Of a DNA stretch of 64,000 nt, positions 43,789-53,822 are shown in pieces (positions within the stretch are counted from its first letter, which is position 1; each line of letters starts with the position of its first letter). The notes below the pieces were generated by a model, which saw only the letters and a list, made by a program, of their open reading frames with translations, made no database searches and was not told the origin of the DNA. Source of the stretch: Bergeyella sp. (GTDB lineage: Bacteria > Bacteroidota > Bacteroidia > Flavobacteriales > Weeksellaceae); contig SZYB01000001.1 of the NCBI GenBank assembly GCA_030263285.1, positions 310,001-374,000 of the forward strand, written 5' to 3'. Both the position numbers and the translations under genes were made by a program.

Positions 43789-46221
43789 TCAACCTTTTGG
43801 GTATTTCTTTGGGTTTATTTCATGGAATAAATCGTACACTTTCTCCATTATATCGTCCACCGAAGGCTTACTAAAATAATCCCCGTCTGTACCGTACGCG
43901 GGTCTGTGATCCTTTGCAGCTATAGTGAGTGGAGGAGAGTCCAGATATTTAAATGCCTTTTGCTTTTCTATAATTTGCTGGAGAATAAACGCAGATGCCC
44001 CTCCCTTTACATCTTCGTCTACAATTACAAGTCGGTTAGTTTTTTTTATGCTTTCTGATATTTCCTTTTTTATGTCAAAAGGAATAAGAGATTGTATATC
44101 TATCACTTCTGCTTCTATACCAAATTCTTCTAATCGTTTTACTGCTTCTGTTACATATCTCCATGTTGTGCCATAGGTGACGATACTCACATCTTTTCCT
44201 GTTTTTGTTACCTCTATTTTCCCTACAGGTACTGTAAATTCCCCTAAATTGTCAGGTTCTTTTTCTTTAAGTCTGTAACCACTAAGACTTTCTATGATGA
44301 CAGCAGGTTGATCCGTCTTCAGCATGGTGTTGTAGAATCCTGCCGCTTTTGTGAGATTTCTGGGTACCAGCAGGTAGATCCCTTTTATCAGATTCAGTAT
44401 CCCCGCCATGGGAGATCCGGAATGCCATATTCCCTCTAAGCGGTGGCCTCTTGTTCTTACGATAAGCGGAGCCTTTTGTCCCCCTTTTGTCCGATAGGAA
44501 AGTGTTGCAAGATCATCGCTTAGGGTTTGTAAACAATAAAGAATGTAATCTAGATATTGTATTTCTACTATCGGTCTTAATCCTCTCATGGCAAGACCGA
44601 TTCCCTGTCCTACAATGGTGGTTTCCCGTATACCCGTATCGGCTATTCTCAGTGTTCCATATTTTTCTTGTAGACCTTCTAAACCCTGGTTTACGTCGCC
44701 TATCTTTCCTGTATCTTCACCGAAGGTCAGACATTCGGGGTATGTATTGAAAATTTTGTCAAAATTATTTCTGATAATTATTCTGCCATCCACTTCGGGC
44801 GCATGATCGGAGTAAGTAGGTGGGATTTCTTCTATACATGGGGCGTCTTCTTCAGATAGTGCATACAGATGGGAAGAGTAATTATCATACTCTGTATTTG
44901 TTTGCCGTTCAAGACAATCGTGGAGTTCTTTTGTGTATTGACTTTTGTGGGTGTAAGAATAAAGCAATGTTTGTCTTACCAGATGAAAAATATCTTTTTT
45001 ACCGATGCTTATTTGTTTTCGGAAAGTATCAAGTGCCTGTTTTACTTTAGGTATTTCTTCAGCAATTTTTTCTACCGGCGGAAGCATTTCGTTTTTTATC
45101 TCCGTAATGCTTTTCTGGTAATATTCCCATGCCTTTTTTTGGGCATCTTTTACATAAGCTTTGGTCTTTCTGTCGATTTCGTCAAGATCTTCTTCTTTAG
45201 CCAAATACTCCGTTTTTCCGTCTATTTCTACTTCGTAGTTCAGTATCCATTCTCTGAATTTTTTTATACAATCAAAATTGGACTCCCAGGAAAGTCTTTC
45301 TTCGGATTTATATCTCTCATGGGAACCGGAAGTAGAATGTCCTTGTGGTTGAGTGGCTTCTACTACATGAATTACCACAGGTACACTTTCTTCTCTTGCC
45401 AGATATTCCGCTTTGTTGTAGGCTTCCAGGAGTTCTACATAATTCCACGCTTTTACCTGAATAATTTCACAACCTTGATTTTTCTCATGAGGATCTCTCT
45501 GGAATCCCTTAAGCATATCGGCGATATTGGTTTTTGCCCGTTGGTTATAGGTGGGTACCGATATACCGTATCCGTCATCCCAAATGGATAAAATCATAGG
45601 GACTTGCATGGCACAGGCGGCATTGAGCGTTTCCCAAAAATGACCTTCTGCCGTAGAGGCATCTCCTATGGTTCCGAAGGCGATCTCTTTACCTTTTTTG
45701 GAGAATTTTTCTGACCCGGGAAACGAGAGTTCCTTGTATATTTTCGATGCTTGGGCGAGACCCAATAGCCTAGGCATTTGTCCTGCAGTAGGAGAAATAT
45801 CGCAGGCTAAATTTCTCATTTCGGAAACATTCTTCCAGCTGCCGTCGGGGTTGTGGCTTCTGGTAGAGAAATGACCGTTCATTTGTCTACCTCCGGTGGT
45901 GGGATCTCTTTCTAGGTCGGTATGTGCATAGAGCTGCGAAAAAAAACTCTCTACCCCCAGAGCACCGACAGCAAGCGCAAAAGTCTGGTCCCTGTAGTAC
46001 CCGGAACGCCAGTCTCCTTTTCTAAACACTTTCGACATGGCAATCTGGGGCAATTCCTTCCCGTCGCCGAAAATCCCGAACTTAGCCTTTCCCGTTAGCA
46101 CTTCCCTCCTGCCCAAATAGGACATCTCCCTGGAAGTCCTAGCCAGACGGTAATCCTCTAATACCCCTTTTCTAAATTCGTCGAAAGATATTTGCCGAGT
46201 CTCCAGAGAAGTTCCTTGCAT
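43789..46221 (-). CDS. Fused alpha/beta E1 of a 2-oxoacid dehydrogenase complex
   Basis: An 810-residue thiamine-diphosphate enzyme with the alpha-type subunit first and beta-type second, as in some Bacteroidota. The alpha part has YYRDQTFALAVGALG, GDASTAEGHFWETLNAA and SIWDDGYGISVPT; HSTSGSHERYK lies at the phosphorylation-loop position. The beta part has FGEDTGKIGDVNQGLEGLQE, IADTGIRETTIVGQGIGLAM, RGHRLEGIWHSGSP and IVTYGTTWRYVTEA. It probably decarboxylates branched-chain 2-oxoacids or pyruvate and needs a separate E2 and E3, which are not nearby. The substrate is an inference. Confidence 0.9.
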   Translation of the reverse strand: MQGTSLETRQISFDEFRKGVLEDYRLARTSREMSYLGRREVLTGKAKFGIFGDGKELPQIAMSKVFRKGDWRSGYYRDQTFALAVGALGVESFFSQLYAHTDLERDPTTGGRQMNGHFSTRSHNPDGSWKNVSEMRNLACDISPTAGQMPRLLGLAQASKIYKELSFPGSEKFSKKGKEIAFGTIGDASTAEGHFWETLNAACAMQVPMILSIWDDGYGISVPTYNQRAKTNIADMLKGFQRDPHEKNQGCEIIQVKAWNYVELLEAYNKAEYLAREESVPVVIHVVEATQPQGHSTSGSHERYKSEERLSWESNFDCIKKFREWILNYEVEIDGKTEYLAKEEDLDEIDRKTKAYVKDAQKKAWEYYQKSITEIKNEMLPPVEKIAEEIPKVKQALDTFRKQISIGKKDIFHLVRQTLLYSYTHKSQYTKELHDCLERQTNTEYDNYSSHLYALSEEDAPCIEEIPPTYSDHAPEVDGRIIIRNNFDKIFNTYPECLTFGEDTGKIGDVNQGLEGLQEKYGTLRIADTGIRETTIVGQGIGLAMRGLRPIVEIQYLDYILYCLQTLSDDLATLSYRTKGGQKAPLIVRTRGHRLEGIWHSGSPMAGILNLIKGIYLLVPRNLTKAAGFYNTMLKTDQPAVIIESLSGYRLKEKEPDNLGEFTVPVGKIEVTKTGKDVSIVTYGTTWRYVTEAVKRLEEFGIEAEVIDIQSLIPFDIKKEISESIKKTNRLVIVDEDVKGGASAFILQQIIEKQKAFKYLDSPPLTIAAKDHRPAYGTDGDYFSKPSVDDIMEKVYDLFHEINPKKYPKG

Positions 46222-46338
46222 AACGGATACGGTAGGTTAAGTGTTTTTGCAAATATACAATTTAAGAGGGAATTTCTTAAAGCCAATTCCAATATTAATC
46301 TCGAGAATAACATAGGCTCTCTTCTGGGAAAATGGAGA

Positions 46339-47316
46339 TTAGGATTTTCTGTCAACTACATAATCCAACATAAGAAACAGCGCTTTTTTCGCTTGGGAAT
46401 CCGGAAATTCTGCCAATTGATCCTTTGCTTTTTTCTGGAACTCTTTCATCTTATCTATGGAATAATCCAACCCACCAGAATTTTTCACAAACGAAATAAG
46501 TTCTTTTACCTTTTCTCTTTTATGGTTATGCTTTTTTATGATTCCAAGAAAATATTTTTTATCCTTTTCCGTGGCATTTTCCAGCGCATGAATCAGGGGA
46601 AGGGTCATTTTTTTTTGTTTAATATCAATGCCTACAGGCTTTCCTATAAAATCGGAGCTCAAATAATCGAACAAATCATCCTTGATCTGGAAAGCCATCC
46701 CGACATAAGTGCCAAAACTTTGCATTTTTTTTGCAAGTTCGGTCTGATCTGAATTGGAAAGAACCCCTATTTCGCAACAGGCAGAGAGTAGGGTAGCTGT
46801 TTTTTGCCTTATGATTTCATAATAAATTTCTTCCGTAATATCCAGTTTTCTCGCCTTGTCCAGCTGTAAAAGTTCCCCCTCGCTCATTTCCCGGATAGTT
46901 CTGGAAATTACAGAAAGAAGGTCATAGTCTTTATAATCCGTGGAGAGCAAAACCGATTTTGAAAGTAAGTAGTCTCCCACCAAAACGGCAATCTTATTTT
47001 TCCATAAAGCATTAATAGAAAAAAAATTACGCCGCTTGAAACTTTCATCCACTACATCATCGTGCACAAGCGTTGCAGTATGGATGAGCTCTATCATAGA
47101 GGCACCTCTATAGGTTTTTTCGGTAATGTTCCCCGTAAGTTTCGCACACAAAAAAACAAACATCGGCCGCATTTGTTTTCCCTTTGTGGTGACAATAAAT
47201 TTTGTGATCTTATCCAGAAGAGGAACCCTACTTTTCATTGACAAGTAAAACTTCTCTTCAAAAAACCGCATCTCCTTAGCGATAGGTCTTTTTATTTCTT
47301 CAACTATATCTGCCAC
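46339..47316 (-). CDS. Trans-polyprenyl diphosphate synthase
   Basis: Builds long-chain isoprenoid diphosphates, likely the side chain for menaquinone; 325 residues. The two Asp-rich motifs are DDVVD (about 86-90) and DDLFD (about 214-218), with KQMRPMF and KTATLLSACC between and after. The start codon is GTG at 47316, with a TAA just upstream in frame, so it is forced. Its product could serve MenA (13540-14472). Confidence 0.93.
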   Translation of the reverse strand: MADIVEEIKRPIAKEMRFFEEKFYLSMKSRVPLLDKITKFIVTTKGKQMRPMFVFLCAKLTGNITEKTYRGASMIELIHTATLVHDDVVDESFKRRNFFSINALWKNKIAVLVGDYLLSKSVLLSTDYKDYDLLSVISRTIREMSEGELLQLDKARKLDITEEIYYEIIRQKTATLLSACCEIGVLSNSDQTELAKKMQSFGTYVGMAFQIKDDLFDYLSSDFIGKPVGIDIKQKKMTLPLIHALENATEKDKKYFLGIIKKHNHKREKVKELISFVKNSGGLDYSIDKMKEFQKKAKDQLAEFPDSQAKKALFLMLDYVVDRKS

Positions 47317-47423
47317 AGCAAAGATTTAATCCTTTGTTTTGGATGTTTTTTTCCAAGGAAACAAATATAATTTTTTCCTCGGAGAAATCCCATTTACCTG
47401 ACTTATCCACAAGAAATATATAT

Positions 47424-48467
47424 TCAGTTCAGGGATTCTGCAGATCGGTTAGCCAGCTGACCGCATGCGGCGTCTATATCGTTACCACGGCTTTTTCTTA
47501 CCATTACCGTAATGTTATTTTTTTCTAAAACTTCTGCGTATCTCTCTTCTGCATATAGGTTTCTGTGATCAAATTTTCCTTCTCCTATGGAGTTATACCG
47601 AATCAGGTTTACCTTTGAGGGAACTCTTTTACAATAGTTGACCAATGCCTTGATATCTTCTTCTCGGTCGTTAATTCCCTTCCATATACAATACTCAAAG
47701 GTGATCTTGCTCTTTACCTTGCTATGCCAGTATTGTAAAGATTCCATAATTTTTTCGAGAGAAAATCTAACCGAAAAAGGCATGATTTCGTTTCTTGTTT
47801 TCTCTACTGCAGAATGAAGAGAGAGTGCGAGTTTTACTTTCAGATCTTCCTCCGCAAGCATCTTAATCATCTTAGGAATTCCGGAGGTGGAAACGGTAAT
47901 TCTTCTTTCTGCCTTTCCCATGCCTTCGGGTCTTGTGATTTTACGAATCGCCCCTACCACGTTTTTGTAATTCATCAGGGGTTCTCCCATACCCATAAAA
48001 ACAATGTTGGTAAGCGGGCGGTTAAAATATATTTTACTCTGCCGGTCTATAAGTGCTACTTGGTCTATAATTTCCGCAATTTCTAAATTGCGCATCCTCT
48101 TGAGCCTTGCCGTAGCACAAAATTGGCAGTTGAGGGAACAACCTACCTGGGAAGAAATACAGGCAGTGGTTCTTTTTTTTGTTGGGATGAGGACAGATTC
48201 CACGAGGAGTCCGTCGTGCAATTTTACTCCATTCTTTATTGTACCGTCTTTTGATTTCTGGAGCCGATCTACTGCCAGGGGCAGTATGACAAAGTCTTTT
48301 GTAAGGTGCGCTCTTAGCTTTTTTGAAAGGTTTGTCATTTCCTCAAAAGAGTGTTTGTTTTTATTCCACAACCACTCGTACACCTGTTTTGCTCTAAACG
48401 GTGACTCTCCGATGCTTTGAAAATAACTTTTCAAATCTTCCCGACTCAGTGTCCTTATGTCCTTCAA
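47424..48467 (-). CDS. rlmN: 23S rRNA (adenine-2503-C2)-methyltransferase
   Basis: Radical SAM enzyme that methylates A2503 of 23S rRNA and A37 of some tRNAs; 347 residues. The 4Fe-4S cluster cysteines are in CSLNCQFC (C110, C114, C117), with GMGEPLMNYKNV, ITVSTSGI and a C-terminal DAACGQLA cysteine. The start is TTG at 48467, as a stop lies four codons upstream and no ATG is available; relatives begin MKDIRTLS. Confidence 0.95.
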   Translation of the reverse strand: MKDIRTLSREDLKSYFQSIGESPFRAKQVYEWLWNKNKHSFEEMTNLSKKLRAHLTKDFVILPLAVDRLQKSKDGTIKNGVKLHDGLLVESVLIPTKKRTTACISSQVGCSLNCQFCATARLKRMRNLEIAEIIDQVALIDRQSKIYFNRPLTNIVFMGMGEPLMNYKNVVGAIRKITRPEGMGKAERRITVSTSGIPKMIKMLAEEDLKVKLALSLHSAVEKTRNEIMPFSVRFSLEKIMESLQYWHSKVKSKITFEYCIWKGINDREEDIKALVNYCKRVPSKVNLIRYNSIGEGKFDHRNLYAEERYAEVLEKNNITVMVRKSRGNDIDAACGQLANRSAESLN

Positions 48468-48624
48468 AAGATACTCTTATGCTGCAAAGATAAAATATAA
48501 ATTATTATGTCACTCTCCAGAAAAAGGATATTAGGTTTGAGGAAGATTGTCCTGAATGTTTGTTTTTTTCCGGTCAGTCTATACTATAGTGTTTCCGATT
48601 TCATTCTCTTATTTTTTCAGGATA

Positions 48625-49236
48625 TTATTCGTAAAACTTAGGAATTTGCCAGTGGTATTTTACCGCCAGTGTTCTTATGGTCACGATAAGCAGAATAGTA
48701 AAAACCTGAATAAAAGGAAGTGAAAGGGAAGTGAAATGTATAAAAACAAGAAAGAAAATCCCTCCCGTAATGCAGGCCGTGGCATAAATCTCTTTCCGAA
48801 ATATCAAAGGAATACGGTTGAGTAGTATATCCCGAAAAATTCCTCCAAAGCATCCAGTAATGGTACCTAATATGACACAGATTATGGGATGTAATTGTTG
48901 ATCAATACCTTTTTGTACACCTATGATTGTAAATAACCCTAGTCCGAAGCTGTCGAATATAAAAAGCGTCACCCTAAAATTTCTCTCTACAGATTTAAAA
49001 ATCATTGAAAAAACAGAAGTAATAAAGATCAGGACGCCGTACCAAATATCTTGCATCCAAAATACGGGGATTCCCAACAGTAAATCTCTCACGGTTCCTC
49101 CTCCTACAGCGGTAATAAGGGCAATAATGATTACCCCAAAGGGATCCAGTTTTTTTTGTATAGCGGCAAAACTTCCGGACATAGAAAAGGAAATAGTACC
49201 CAAAACCACTATGACAGTATTAAGATGATCAATCAT
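48625..49236 (-). CDS. TRIC/UPF0126-type cation channel-like membrane protein
   Basis: A membrane protein of about 203 residues with seven helices, in two repeats: GSFAAIQKKLDPFGVIIIA, AVGGGTVRDLLLGIPVFWM in the first half and TGCFGGIFRDILLNRIPLIF in the second. The GGGTxRDxLL-like motifs are the mark of the UPF0126/TRIC prokaryotic cation channels. The start at 49236 is preferred to an in-frame one at 49320, as the extra 28 residues are basic and lie 40 bases from coaD. Ion specificity is not predicted. Confidence 0.88.
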   Translation of the reverse strand: MIDHLNTVIVVLGTISFSMSGSFAAIQKKLDPFGVIIIALITAVGGGTVRDLLLGIPVFWMQDIWYGVLIFITSVFSMIFKSVERNFRVTLFIFDSFGLGLFTIIGVQKGIDQQLHPIICVILGTITGCFGGIFRDILLNRIPLIFRKEIYATACITGGIFFLVFIHFTSLSLPFIQVFTILLIVTIRTLAVKYHWQIPKFYE

Positions 49237-49279
49237 AAAGACGAATAAAGGTGAAATGACTTTATACAAAGTACCTTTT

Positions 49280-49738
49280 TCATACGTAGACCGATTTCGG
49301 GACCAGTAGTTTATAATCACCGCCCATATTGATGATTTCTCTTACAATACTGCTGCTGATAAAAGATTTTCCGGAAGAGGTGAGAAGAAAAACGGTTTCC
49401 AGATTTTTATGTGATATGGTTCTGTTAGTATGGGCGATAGCTTTTTCGAATTCAAAATCAGCAGGATTTCTCAAACCACGCAAGATAAATTGCGCATTTT
49501 TTTCCTTACAGTAATCCACGGTGAGGGTACTAAAGTGATCCACTTCCACATTGCCAAAATGTTCTACCGACTTTTTTATAAACTCCATGCGCCTTTCTAG
49601 TGAAAACATGTACTTCTTTTGGGAGTTATATCCTATGGCAATAATCAGTTTATCAAAGAGCGGAACGGCCCGCTCTATAATATCGTAGTGACCTAGAGTA
49701 ATAGGGTCAAACGAGCCGGGAAACACTGCTGTTTTCAT
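49280..49738 (-). CDS. coaD: Phosphopantetheine adenylyltransferase
   Basis: Adenylylates 4'-phosphopantetheine in coenzyme A synthesis; 152 residues. The nucleotidyltransferase motif TLGH is at about 14-17 and the ISSSIVRE motif near residue 128. RGLRNPADFEFE (about 89-100) is a hallmark. Complete and typical in length. It lies downstream of ddl on the same strand and upstream of the TRIC-type gene. Confidence 0.96.
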   Translation of the reverse strand: MKTAVFPGSFDPITLGHYDIIERAVPLFDKLIIAIGYNSQKKYMFSLERRMEFIKKSVEHFGNVEVDHFSTLTVDYCKEKNAQFILRGLRNPADFEFEKAIAHTNRTISHKNLETVFLLTSSGKSFISSSIVREIINMGGDYKLLVPKSVYV

Positions 49739-49799
49739 GGTTATTCTTTGTTGCTTTTCTTGATAGTCTAATGATTTAAATATTAATTATGAAAATAGA

Positions 49800-50780
49800 T
49801 TATATATTTTTGTTTAAAGCCTTTTCTATTTCATAGGCAAAAAGGTCTGCCATAGAGAGTCCGTAGGTTTTGGCTTGCTGAGGAAGGATACTGCTGGGAG
49901 AAAGACCGGGGTTAGTATTCATTTCCAGCATATAAGGAGTACCTTCTACAATAATATATTCGCTTCTGGAAAAACCACTCATGCCAAGAGCTTTGTAGGC
50001 TCTTTTTGAGAGTTCTTCTACATTTTGTCTTGTATGGGCATCCAGACGTGCAGGAGTAATTTCTTCCGAGGCACCTTCGTATTTTGCTTCATAATCAAAA
50101 AAATCATTTTTGGAGATTATTTCTGTTATACCCAGTACGATAATCTCCCCTTTATATTCTGTTACTCCTACAGAAACCTCTGTACCTTTCAAAAATTGCT
50201 CTACCAGTATTTCTTCATCTTCCAGAAAGGCTTTATCCAATGCTGGAGAAAGATCTTCCGGAGCGGACACTTTTGATATACCCAATGAAGAACCACTTTG
50301 ATTGGGTTTCACGAATAGCGGAAGCCCCAGAATGTTTATTATGTTTTGAAGATCTCTCTGTTCTCCCTTTTTTAGGTAAAAGCTTCTGGCGGAGGGGATA
50401 TGGTATTTGGAAAGCACCGCCAGTGTATCTTTTTTATTAAAGGTAAGTGCACTGGCATAAAAGCTACATCCCGTATATTTTTGTCCTATCATATTCCAGT
50501 AAGCTTGTAATTCGCCATTTTCTCCGGGCTTTCCGTGTATGGTATTAAAGCATACATCAAATTTTATATGTACCCCCGAGAGGGATATGGAAAAGTCTTC
50601 TTTGGATATTGGATAGGTATTTTTGTCTTCATCTTCATAATACCAATAACGATCCCGTATGACTACCTTGTAGACGCAATACTCTTCCCTGTCAAGAGAC
50701 TTCCAGACGAGTTGTCCGCTCTTTAGCGATACTTTATATTCGTCGGAATATCCACCCATTACTACGGCTATGTGTTTCAT
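49800..50780 (-). CDS. ddl: D-alanine--D-alanine ligase
   Basis: ATP-grasp ligase that makes D-Ala-D-Ala for peptidoglycan; 326 residues. VVMGGYSDEYKVSLKSG begins the protein, NTIHGKPGENG holds a binding loop, PLFVKPNQSGSSLGISKV and EQFLKGTEVSVGV lie in the ATP-grasp, and EMNTNPGLSPSSILP near the end holds the Mg2+ and catalytic residues. Start is ATG 50780. It diverges from the PASTA-domain gene. Confidence 0.95.
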   Translation of the reverse strand: MKHIAVVMGGYSDEYKVSLKSGQLVWKSLDREEYCVYKVVIRDRYWYYEDEDKNTYPISKEDFSISLSGVHIKFDVCFNTIHGKPGENGELQAYWNMIGQKYTGCSFYASALTFNKKDTLAVLSKYHIPSARSFYLKKGEQRDLQNIINILGLPLFVKPNQSGSSLGISKVSAPEDLSPALDKAFLEDEEILVEQFLKGTEVSVGVTEYKGEIIVLGITEIISKNDFFDYEAKYEGASEEITPARLDAHTRQNVEELSKRAYKALGMSGFSRSEYIIVEGTPYMLEMNTNPGLSPSSILPQQAKTYGLSMADLFAYEIEKALNKNI

Positions 50781-50912
50781 AAAGTATGGTATTTTTCTCC
50801 ACAAAAGTACATAAATTGTAATTGTGAAGACCCTATAAAACTTCTAGGAAAGAGGGTAAGGGAATTAATGCGTATATTCGTGGTGTTTTTTTTAAGGAGA
50901 TTAAGTAAGTAT

Positions 50913-51767
50913 ATGCTGAAACTGTTACTCAAACCTAAACTGTGGCTAAATATTTTGGCTATGGTTATTGTGTTCATAGGATTGGTTTGGCTTGCCTTTC
51001 TTTGGCTCAAAAGTTATACGCGACACGGAGAGGAGGTCGCTGTACCCAATATCATTAACATGAAAGTACAAGATGCCGTAAAAGTTTTGGATGATATGGG
51101 TCTGGACTATGAGGTAGATAGCCTGAAGCAGGATTCAAAATATAAACCTTACCAGGTGCTTCAGGTATGGCCTTCTCCTGGTTCCAGAATAAAATATGGG
51201 AGAATTATCAGCATCAGGGTAAATCCGAAAGCTTTGGCCAAAGTCACGGTACCCGATGTTTTAGATAGGTATAAGGGACTTGTTTTCAGGCAACTGGAAC
51301 AAGTTAATCTTAAGGTGGGAGATACGATATATGAGCCCAATATACAAAAAGATGCTGTTATCAGGCTGCAGCTCAACGGTGCAGAAGTAAAGCCGGGTGA
51401 GCAAGTTCCTAGATATTCTTTGATAGATGTGGTAATAGGTGCGGGACCGAAAAGAAATGTAAATGTGCCTAGTGTCGTAGGGCTTACAGTTTCACAAGCC
51501 GAGAAGGTTATAAAAAATAATTTGTTCGAGATAGGGCTTGTAGAGTACGAAGATGGTGCAGGCGACAAGTCCGATGTAATTTATTATCAGGATCCGGCGG
51601 CGGGTGCTCTGAGAGACCAAGGGATGCAGATTGATATCTGGGCGAGTAAAAAAGAATTTCCCGAGCTTTCGGAAAAAATTGAAGAACTCAACATCATCTA
51701 TAGGAGGAAAGGGGACAGTACGCTTCTGACACCAAAATCCGATAATCTGGTAAATTTTGAAAATTAA
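50913..51767 (+). CDS. PASTA-domain membrane protein
   Basis: A 284-residue protein with one N-terminal membrane helix (about 8-30) and a periplasmic part of three PASTA repeats (VAVPNIINMKVQDAVKVLDD, VTVPDVLDRYKGLVFRQLEQ, VNVPSVVGLTVSQAEKVIKN). PASTA domains bind peptidoglycan stem peptides, so a cell-wall role is likely. There is no kinase or transpeptidase domain. The ATG at 50913 has an AAGGAGA ahead, and the upstream in-frame start overlaps ddl. It is 13 bases before rluD. Confidence 0.85.
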   Translation: MLKLLLKPKLWLNILAMVIVFIGLVWLAFLWLKSYTRHGEEVAVPNIINMKVQDAVKVLDDMGLDYEVDSLKQDSKYKPYQVLQVWPSPGSRIKYGRIISIRVNPKALAKVTVPDVLDRYKGLVFRQLEQVNLKVGDTIYEPNIQKDAVIRLQLNGAEVKPGEQVPRYSLIDVVIGAGPKRNVNVPSVVGLTVSQAEKVIKNNLFEIGLVEYEDGAGDKSDVIYYQDPAAGALRDQGMQIDIWASKKEFPELSEKIEELNIIYRRKGDSTLLTPKSDNLVNFEN

Positions 51768-51780
51768 TTCTTTGCCGGAA

Positions 51781-52809
51781 ATGGAGATACTGCCAGATGA
51801 GTTAGAAAATGAAAGTGTAGATTTCTTTGAGCATTTACGTATTGCAGTAGACAAAAACCAGGAGCCTTTACGTATAGATAAGTTTTTATTGATATTCAGA
51901 CAGAACTCTTCTAGAAATAAAATTTCTCAAGCCTGCAGAGCGGGGAATATACGAGTAAATGGAGTAGTGGTAAAACAAAACTACAGGGTAAAGCCAAAGG
52001 ACGAAATTTCTGTACTTTTTGCCCGTCCTCCCAGAGAAAGTGTTATTATTCCGCAAGATATTTCTTTGGACATCGTGTACGAAGACGAGGATCTCGTTGT
52101 TGTAGACAAGAAAGCGGGAATGGTGGTGCATCCGGGTTTTGGCAACTGGGACAAAACTTTAGTCAATGCACTGGCTTTTCATTTCGAGAAAAACGGACTG
52201 AAAACAGATTTGGATAGGGTAGGGTTGGTGCACAGGATAGACAAAGACACTTCGGGACTTTTGGTGGTCGCCAAAAATGAATATGCTTTAAGTTTTCTTG
52301 CAAAACAGTTTTTTGAAAAAAAAACCAAAAGAGTTTACTGGGCTTTTGTTTGGGGAAATCTTCCTGAAGAAGAGGGAACTATTCTCGGGAATATAGGGAG
52401 ACATCCCAAAAATAGGATGCAGATGACAGTTTTTCCCGACGGAAATCAGGGGAAACATGCTGTTACTCACTACAAAGTATTAGAGAGATTTAGGTACATG
52501 ACCTGGGTGGAGTGCAGGCTGGAAACCGGTAGAACACATCAGATAAGGGCGCATTTTAAGCATATAGGGCATACGCTTTTTAATGACGAAAGATATGAAG
52601 GTAATGTAATCATGAGGGGAGTAAACAAACCAAAGTACAAACAATTTGTACAGAATATTTTTGAGATGCTTCCTCGTCACGCGTTGCATGCGCATTCTTT
52701 AGGATTTATCCATCCGAGCAGCAGGAAAGAAATGTATTTCCAGAGTCCGATGCCCTACGACATGTCTTCTGTTCTTGAAAAATGGAGAAGGTATACAGAA
52801 AACAAATAA
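51781..52809 (+). CDS. rluD: 23S rRNA pseudouridine synthase RluD-like
   Basis: Converts uridine to pseudouridine in 23S rRNA; 342 residues. An S4 RNA-binding domain (about 28-75: LRIDKFLLIF, CRAGNIRVNGVVVKQNY) is followed by the catalytic domain with HRIDKDTSGLLVVAK (about 142-156), whose Asp is the nucleophile, and RTHQIRAHF near 240. Start is the ATG 51781. The RluA/RluC/RluD family is certain; which member is inferred. Confidence 0.93.
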   Translation: MEILPDELENESVDFFEHLRIAVDKNQEPLRIDKFLLIFRQNSSRNKISQACRAGNIRVNGVVVKQNYRVKPKDEISVLFARPPRESVIIPQDISLDIVYEDEDLVVVDKKAGMVVHPGFGNWDKTLVNALAFHFEKNGLKTDLDRVGLVHRIDKDTSGLLVVAKNEYALSFLAKQFFEKKTKRVYWAFVWGNLPEEEGTILGNIGRHPKNRMQMTVFPDGNQGKHAVTHYKVLERFRYMTWVECRLETGRTHQIRAHFKHIGHTLFNDERYEGNVIMRGVNKPKYKQFVQNIFEMLPRHALHAHSLGFIHPSSRKEMYFQSPMPYDMSSVLEKWRRYTENK

Positions 52810-52820
52810 ATTTATATTCC

Positions 52821-52828
52821 TATATTTG
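52821..52828 (+). promoter_or_regulatory. Promoter -7 element for the PorP/SprF gene
   Basis: TATATTTG matches TAnnTTTG, only 9 bases before the ATG at 52838, so a short leader would result. No -33 TTG is seen. Confidence 0.35.
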
Positions 52829-52837
52829 TTCCACTAA

Positions 52838-53806
52838 ATGACCAGTGTGAGACGGATAATATTGAGATTTCTTTTCCTCTGTTTTTTTTATCCTGTGGAA
52901 CTCATGGCTCAGGAGACGTTGCCTATTTATCAGCAGTACCTAATGGGAGGGAAATTTCTTATAAATCCTGCTTTTTATGGAGAAACAGATCAGATTATCA
53001 TCAATACAAATTACCAAAAGCAATTTTCAAAATTCAATAATTCTCCCAATGTTCAATCTATAGGGATGCACGCAAACGTTTTTGACAGAGTAGGAGCGGG
53101 AGCATCTTTTTTCAGAGATCAAAACGGACCTATTTCTGCAAACGGGATTTCTGTGGGGGCTTCCTATTTTGTTCCGCTAAGTGATCATGAAGACCGAAAG
53201 GATCAGTTTTCATTTGGTACAAATGTCAATTTTTATAACATGAGTATTGACTATTCCATGCTTATCGCTAAGGATCCTGATGATCCTTATCTGTACGATG
53301 GTCATAACAGTATTTTTATTGCCTATTCTAACCTGGGATTGCAAGCTATTTATAAAAATTTCTTCGCAAGTGCCTCTGTCCTGGATATACCGCTTAATAA
53401 AGATGTTCCCATAGTAAATGGGATAGAACCATCCCCTATAAAATATCTACTGAATTTGGGATACGAGTGTCATTTTACCGAAAATATTTCCATAGAACCT
53501 TCTGTATTGGTCAATCTTAATACCAATTCCACGAGAATGATAGATTTTAATATTTTGGGAAAATTACTCGATGACAGAAATAATTTTGCTATTGGTTTGA
53601 GTTACAGAACGGTCATAGATCAGTTTAGAAATCAGAGAGTCTCTATCTCTCCTATTATTAACTCGAAAATAGGGGATTTAACCTTCGGGCTCTCCTACAA
53701 TATGGGACTTAGCAGAATACAGCAATATGGAGGCAACAGTTATATGTTGAGCATTGGGTATGCTATTGATAATTTTATTAATACTCGGGGATATAGGTAC
53801 CGTTAA
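52838..53806 (+). CDS. PorP/SprF family type IX secretion membrane protein
   Basis: A 322-residue outer-membrane beta-barrel-like protein. The signal peptide ends near AQE (RFLFLCFFYPVELMAQ). Then comes the family's typical start, LPIYQQYLMGGKFLINPAFYG, and many short amphipathic strands, ending in an aromatic barrel strand (SIGYAIDNF and GYRYR). PorP/SprF proteins anchor gliding and surface adhesins or work with the type IX secretion system. The partner secreted protein is not adjacent. Confidence 0.9.
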   Translation: MTSVRRIILRFLFLCFFYPVELMAQETLPIYQQYLMGGKFLINPAFYGETDQIIINTNYQKQFSKFNNSPNVQSIGMHANVFDRVGAGASFFRDQNGPISANGISVGASYFVPLSDHEDRKDQFSFGTNVNFYNMSIDYSMLIAKDPDDPYLYDGHNSIFIAYSNLGLQAIYKNFFASASVLDIPLNKDVPIVNGIEPSPIKYLLNLGYECHFTENISIEPSVLVNLNTNSTRMIDFNILGKLLDDRNNFAIGLSYRTVIDQFRNQRVSISPIINSKIGDLTFGLSYNMGLSRIQQYGGNSYMLSIGYAIDNFINTRGYRYR

Positions 53807-53822
53807 GGCTTTATTCCTTTCT

